16,106 nt of DNA, taken from assembly GCA_046758845.1 (NCBI GenBank), contig JBHIBA010000077.1:1-16106 (forward strand), read 5' to 3'. A program made the position numbers and the translations under genes. The notes beneath the pieces were generated by a model. The model did no database searches and was not told the origin of the DNA. It saw only the letters and a list, made by a program, of their open reading frames with translations. How positions within the stretch are numbered: position 1 is the first letter of the stretch; each line of letters begins with the position of its first letter. The DNA is from JBHIBA01 sp046758845 (GTDB taxonomy: Bacteria > UBA8248 > JACPRG01 > G963555815). Positions 13,567 to 16,106 of this stretch are shown in pieces.

Positions 13567-14433
13567 TTGCCGATCTATTGGGCGCTGATGGCGGCGCTCT
13601 CCTTCTCCGTCGGTCAAGTCCTGGTCAGCCGGGGGCTCCCTTACTCCAACGCCACGACTGCCGCCTGGTTCACCTCTGGAGCCAGCGGTCTCATCCTCTG
13701 GCTCATCAGCTTGACCCGGCCGTTTCCGCCATTGACCTTGAAGGTGGTCTTGGCCATCTCGGCCGCCGCCCTGTTCTCCCCTTTTCTGGCCAGGCTGTCC
13801 CTTTACATGGGATTCGCCCGCTTGGGAGTCAGCCGACCGACGGTTGTCGTGGGAATGTCTCCCCTTTTCGCCGCCGTTCTGGCCATCCTCTTTCTGGGAG
13901 AGCCCTGGACATTCACGATCGGACTGGGGACGGTGGCAACAACCGCCGGCGTCGTCCTTCTCGTCTATCAAAAACTCCCCTGGTCGGACTGGAAAAAGAT
14001 TCACCTGGTTTTTCCCCTGTTCGCGGCGTTCTGCTTCGGGGCGCGGGATGTCGTCGCCAGGTTCGGCGTGAAGGATTTCGCCTCTCCCGTCGTCGCCGCG
14101 GCCATCGCCCCGACCGTGGCGTGGCTCCTCATGTCTCCGATTTTCTATGTCGGAACGGGAGAGTATCGATTTCACCTGACGGGAAAGGCCGTGCCGCTTT
14201 TCTGTTCCGCAGGGATTTTTTACGTTATCGCCTACTTTTCGTTGTTTTCCGCCCTGAGCGGGGAATACGTCGTCATTGTCGCCCCGGCGATGCACTCTTC
14301 GCCCCTATTTACGCTGATTTTGAGCTACCTCTTTCTCCGGAAGGAAGAAAAACCCAACGCGCAACTGATCCTGGGAGCGGTATTCGTGGTCCTCGGTGTG
14401 ACAATCATCTCCCTGGCGCGCAAGGGAATATAA
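13567..14433 (+). CDS. DMT-superfamily permease with two EamA domains
   Basis: The 288-residue protein is strongly hydrophobic, with about ten predicted membrane helices. These are arranged as two five-helix EamA halves (about 1-135 and 148-285), the normal size and plan of drug/metabolite transporters. The first half ends in LAILFLGEPWTFTIGLGTVATTAGVVLLV and the second in LILSYLFLRKEEKPNAQLILGAVFVVLGV. Both show the family pattern of an acidic residue after a leucine-rich helix followed by a Gly-rich helix. The start is TTG at 13567 with GGGAGGG nine bases upstream; the next residues (PIYWALMAALSFS) begin the first helix directly. Its substrate cannot be read from sequence. It sits 60 bp behind the DUF2877 gene and probably shares its transcript. 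Confidence 0.9.
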   Translation: MPIYWALMAALSFSVGQVLVSRGLPYSNATTAAWFTSGASGLILWLISLTRPFPPLTLKVVLAISAAALFSPFLARLSLYMGFARLGVSRPTVVVGMSPLFAAVLAILFLGEPWTFTIGLGTVATTAGVVLLVYQKLPWSDWKKIHLVFPLFAAFCFGARDVVARFGVKDFASPVVAAAIAPTVAWLLMSPIFYVGTGEYRFHLTGKAVPLFCSAGIFYVIAYFSLFSALSGEYVVIVAPAMHSSPLFTLILSYLFLRKEEKPNAQLILGAVFVVLGVTIISLARKGI

Positions 14434-14522
14434 TGCCTTATCAGGGAGTTTTTTCTGGCTGCGGCCTCCCCTTGCAGGGGATGACCCCCGGACGGCTCTT
14501 GGATCGCGAAAGGGTGAACCCT

Positions 14523-15011
14523 ATGGCTCGCCGTAAAACCCTATGGACAGTTTTCGGAGGGATTGTTCTCGTCGTGGTTGGGGCCGTCGCCTGGTGGCTG
14601 CTCTCGCCCCTGTTCATCAACAAGGAAGTAGAGGAGACTTTTCCGACGGCCGGGACCGAGGCCTCGGCAACAAAAATCAGGAGCGGAAACTTTCGGGACG
14701 CAGATTCGTTCCACAAAGGGAGCGGACAAGCCATCATCTACCGCCTCGCCAACGGCTCCCGCATTCTCCGGCTGGAGAACTTCAAATCCACCAACGGTCC
14801 CGCGCTGCACGTTCTTCTTGCGTCCCATCCTAACCCGCAGAAGAGCTCGGAACTCAAAGGCAAGGGGTTCGTCGACCTCGGTGACCTCAAGGGGAACATC
14901 GGCAATCAGAATTACCCCATTCCGGCGGGGGTGAACGTGTCCAAACAGGGAAGCGCCATCATTTACTGCAAGACCTTCAGCGTCATCTTCAGCGTCGCTT
15001 CTTTGAAATAG
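14523..15011 (+). CDS. Membrane-anchored DM13-domain protein
   Basis: The 162-residue protein has a basic start, one membrane helix at about 8-29, and a DM13 domain at about 52-162 that should lie outside the cytoplasmic membrane. Visible DM13 features are SGNFRDADSFHKGSG at 54-68, LRLENFKSTNGPALHVLL at 82-99, the LGDLKGNIGNQNYPIP segment at 119-134, and YCKTFSVIFSVASL at 148-161 with the conserved Cys149. DM13 has been proposed from sequence analysis to be an electron-transfer domain centred on that Cys and is often found near DOMON domains. Its activity here is inference. ATG at 14523 has an AAAGGG tract upstream. It follows the permease by 89 bp, and part of it is duplicated at 15302-15430. 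Confidence 0.87.
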   Translation: MARRKTLWTVFGGIVLVVVGAVAWWLLSPLFINKEVEETFPTAGTEASATKIRSGNFRDADSFHKGSGQAIIYRLANGSRILRLENFKSTNGPALHVLLASHPNPQKSSELKGKGFVDLGDLKGNIGNQNYPIPAGVNVSKQGSAIIYCKTFSVIFSVASLK

Positions 15012-15194
15012 GAAAAATTCAGGGGGGCTTTTTTGGGCACTTGCGTGCCGGCCGAGCTGCGGTTGCAGGTCTGTACACTTAAACTGGTCGTCTTTGGCGC
15101 ACACCTTCCAAGAGTTGATATACCAGGCACGCCAGTGCGGAAACCTGACGCAGTGCGTCCAGCCCCCCCGCACCCCCTGGAAAACTTTTGTTTC

Positions 15195-15236
15195 GCGATA
15201 ACGTGCCGCCCCCTCCAGGGGGCGGCACGTTATCGC
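15195..15236. repeat. 19-bp perfect palindrome with 4-nt loop
   Basis: The arm GCGATAACGTGCCGCCCCC at 15195-15213 is exactly complementary to 15218-15236, leaving a TCCA loop. The pairing resumes for three A-T pairs after one mismatch. It lies between the intact and truncated DM13 copies. It could be a two-way terminator, a dispersed palindromic repeat or the core of a small non-autonomous mobile element. There is no clean U-tract on the plus strand. No gene was recognised in 15012-15301. Confidence 0.7.
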
Positions 15237-15301
15237 CAAAAGAAGAAAGCCACCATAGGGCGCAGACGCCGGGCTTAAGCACACTTCCCTCCAACCGCAG
15301 G

Positions 15302-15430
15302 AACCTGAAAGGGAACATCGGCAATCAGAACTACCCCATTCCCGCGGAGGTGGACGTGTCCACGCAGGGCAGCGCCATCAATTACTGCAAGACCTTCAGC
15401 GTCATCTTCCGCGTCGCCTCTTTGCGATAA
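15302..15430 (+). pseudogene. Truncated second copy of the DM13 domain (3' end only)
   Basis: This segment aligns without gaps to the last 129 bases of the DM13 gene (14883-15011), with 16 differences by my count, about 88% identity. It encodes NLKGNIGNQNYPIP through YCKTFSVIFRVASLR and ends at a stop in the homologous position. About half of the differences are synonymous, so the copy evolved as coding sequence before or after the duplication. The 5' two thirds of the domain, the membrane helix and any start are missing; similarity ends abruptly at 15302. It is most likely a broken tandem paralogue. An in-frame upstream TTG or ATG could express a short fusion, but nothing supports that. Confidence 0.8.
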
Positions 15431-15715
15431 ATTTTGGCGGCCTTCCCTTGCAACCGGCCTTTGCAGGCCCCGTCTGCCAGTGCTCCAGAACCAGGAGGAA
15501 TTCCGACGTAATGGAGCAGACACCCGCGCTCGTTGCGAGTTTTAACCTCCTGTCTTTGGCTTCGCACAAAAATCCCCCTTCGGCGCACGCATACTCGCAC
15601 CTTCCCCTTCCCTCCAGACACTATCCAACCGAGAAACGTAAAAGTTTTCTGGGCTAGTTGCCAACCTCCACGAACAGACCCCTTACGCCGGAAGCGCAAG
15701 AGAACAATTCGAGCC
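15431..15715. other. Intergenic region between convergent DM13 fragment and repeat protein
   Basis: No convincing gene is seen. A small hairpin (GGCCT/AGGCC with a TTGC loop, 15456-15469) follows the DM13 fragment but has no U-run. Short open frames on both strands look random and have no ribosome-binding sites. Confidence 0.5.
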
Positions 15716-16106
15716 TCATTGGTAGGCTGCCAGAACCTTGTCGAGGTATTCTGGGCTCACCGCCATTGGCTTCCTTTCCCACATGATCTTCTTCTTACCT
15801 CCTTTCATCACCACCTTGACATAACCGGCAGGGGCCTTCTCGGGGTTCCTAAGCGTGAGGCCGTAGGCGGCCAGAACCTTGTCGAGGTATTCGGGGTTCA
15901 TCGCCATCGGTTTCCTTTCCTTGAAAACCGGCTTCTTGTCTCCTTTCATCCGAACGCCATAGGCTACCAGAACCTTGTGGAGGTATTCTGGACTCAGCGC
16001 TATTGGCTTTGTAGAGAAGGCAACGTGCTTCTTACCTCCTTTAATGACAACCTTACAGAAGTCGCTTGGTGCCTTCTCCGGATTCACCAACTTAACTGCG
16101 AACGAC
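15716..16106 (-). CDS. Lysine-rich repeat protein of unknown family (partial, C-terminal part)
   Basis: This family is not recognised. The frame is open to the window edge (residues SFAVK precede the TTG at 16090), so the true start lies outside and 130 codons including the stop are visible. The protein is built from repeats. Module A reads NPEKAP then [KV]VV-x-KGGKK; module B reads KP[IM]A-x-[SN]PEYL-x-KVL-x-AY. The order is A-B, a shortened A (KGDKK) with B, then A-B and the stop. Module B occurs three times with near-identical wording. It is rich in Lys, has no visible signal or membrane segment and no Cys pairs, and looks like alternating basic beta and short helical units. Base composition is more AT-rich than in the aromatic cluster. 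A nucleic-acid-binding or structural role is possible but unproven. Confidence 0.7.
   Translation of the reverse strand, partial: SFAVKLVNPEKAPSDFCKVVIKGGKKHVAFSTKPIALSPEYLHKVLVAYGVRMKGDKKPVFKERKPMAMNPEYLDKVLAAYGLTLRNPEKAPAGYVKVVMKGGKKKIMWERKPMAVSPEYLDKVLAAYQ

Noticed and set aside
13380..14520. Long plus-strand frame leading into the DM13 gene, which would give a 543-residue protein
   Set aside because: It overlaps the DUF2877 end and all of the EamA gene in another frame. The translated part is Arg/Gly/Pro-rich and not protein-like. DM13 has its own ATG and ribosome-binding site at 14523.
14541..15284. Minus-strand frame through the DM13 gene with a Trp/Cys-rich segment (about 15060-15180)
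   Set aside because: Most of it is antisense to DM13, and the Trp/Cys-rich part matches no motif I know and has no supported start.
15448..15657. Short plus-strand frame after the DM13 fragment
   Set aside because: No ribosome-binding site, random-looking composition and no recognisable motif.
15716..16106. Possible CRISPR array, because of repeated units
   Set aside because: The repeats are in-frame coding modules of unequal spacing, with no constant short repeats separated by unique spacers.

Overview
The window is GC-rich bacterial chromosome. A long leftward (minus-strand) housekeeping cluster occupies about 137-11900, and a looser accessory region follows to the right. No plasmid, phage, CRISPR or complete insertion-sequence genes were seen. 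The core order is pheA-hisC-tyrA-cmk-rpsA-sppA-DNABII gene (HU/IHF). It is a variant of the aromatic/cmk/rpsA/ihfB 'mixed-function supraoperon' known from Proteobacteria, and as far as I recall related orders occur in Nitrospirota-like lineages. A six-domain S1 and IHF/HU just downstream suggest a Gram-negative-type organism, perhaps an uncultured Nitrospirota, NC10 or delta-proteobacterial relative. That placement is inference.

Leftward block, read in transcription order. A possible promoter at about 11908-11939 precedes pheA (GTG start with a strong Shine-Dalgarno). Then come hisC (GTGA overlap), tyrA, cmk (TGATG overlap), rpsA, sppA and a DNABII gene. A spacer of about 260 bp with hairpins and a 43-residue ORF resembling the start of a macro domain follows. 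The block ends with miaA, aroK, aroC and aroA. Together, AroK, AroA and AroC carry shikimate to chorismate, and PheA, TyrA and the HisC-type aminotransferase carry prephenate to Phe and Tyr. In this arrangement aroA is missing from its usual place between tyrA and cmk and lies at the far end of the block. The PheA chorismate-mutase domain looks eroded, so chorismate mutase is probably encoded elsewhere.

Rightward block (12367-15430). A DUF2877/AllH-family gene, a DMT/EamA permease and a membrane-anchored DM13 protein lie on the plus strand. A truncated second DM13 copy follows, separated from the first by a segment holding a 19-bp perfect palindrome.

The right edge carries, on the minus strand, the C-terminal part of an unrecognised lysine-rich protein built from internal repeats; it runs off the window. 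The left edge (1-136) holds two palindromes resembling dispersed intergenic repeats and a weak terminator candidate after aroA. Several genes begin with TTG or GTG (aroC, hisC, pheA, EamA, DUF2877), so start choices are stated individually.
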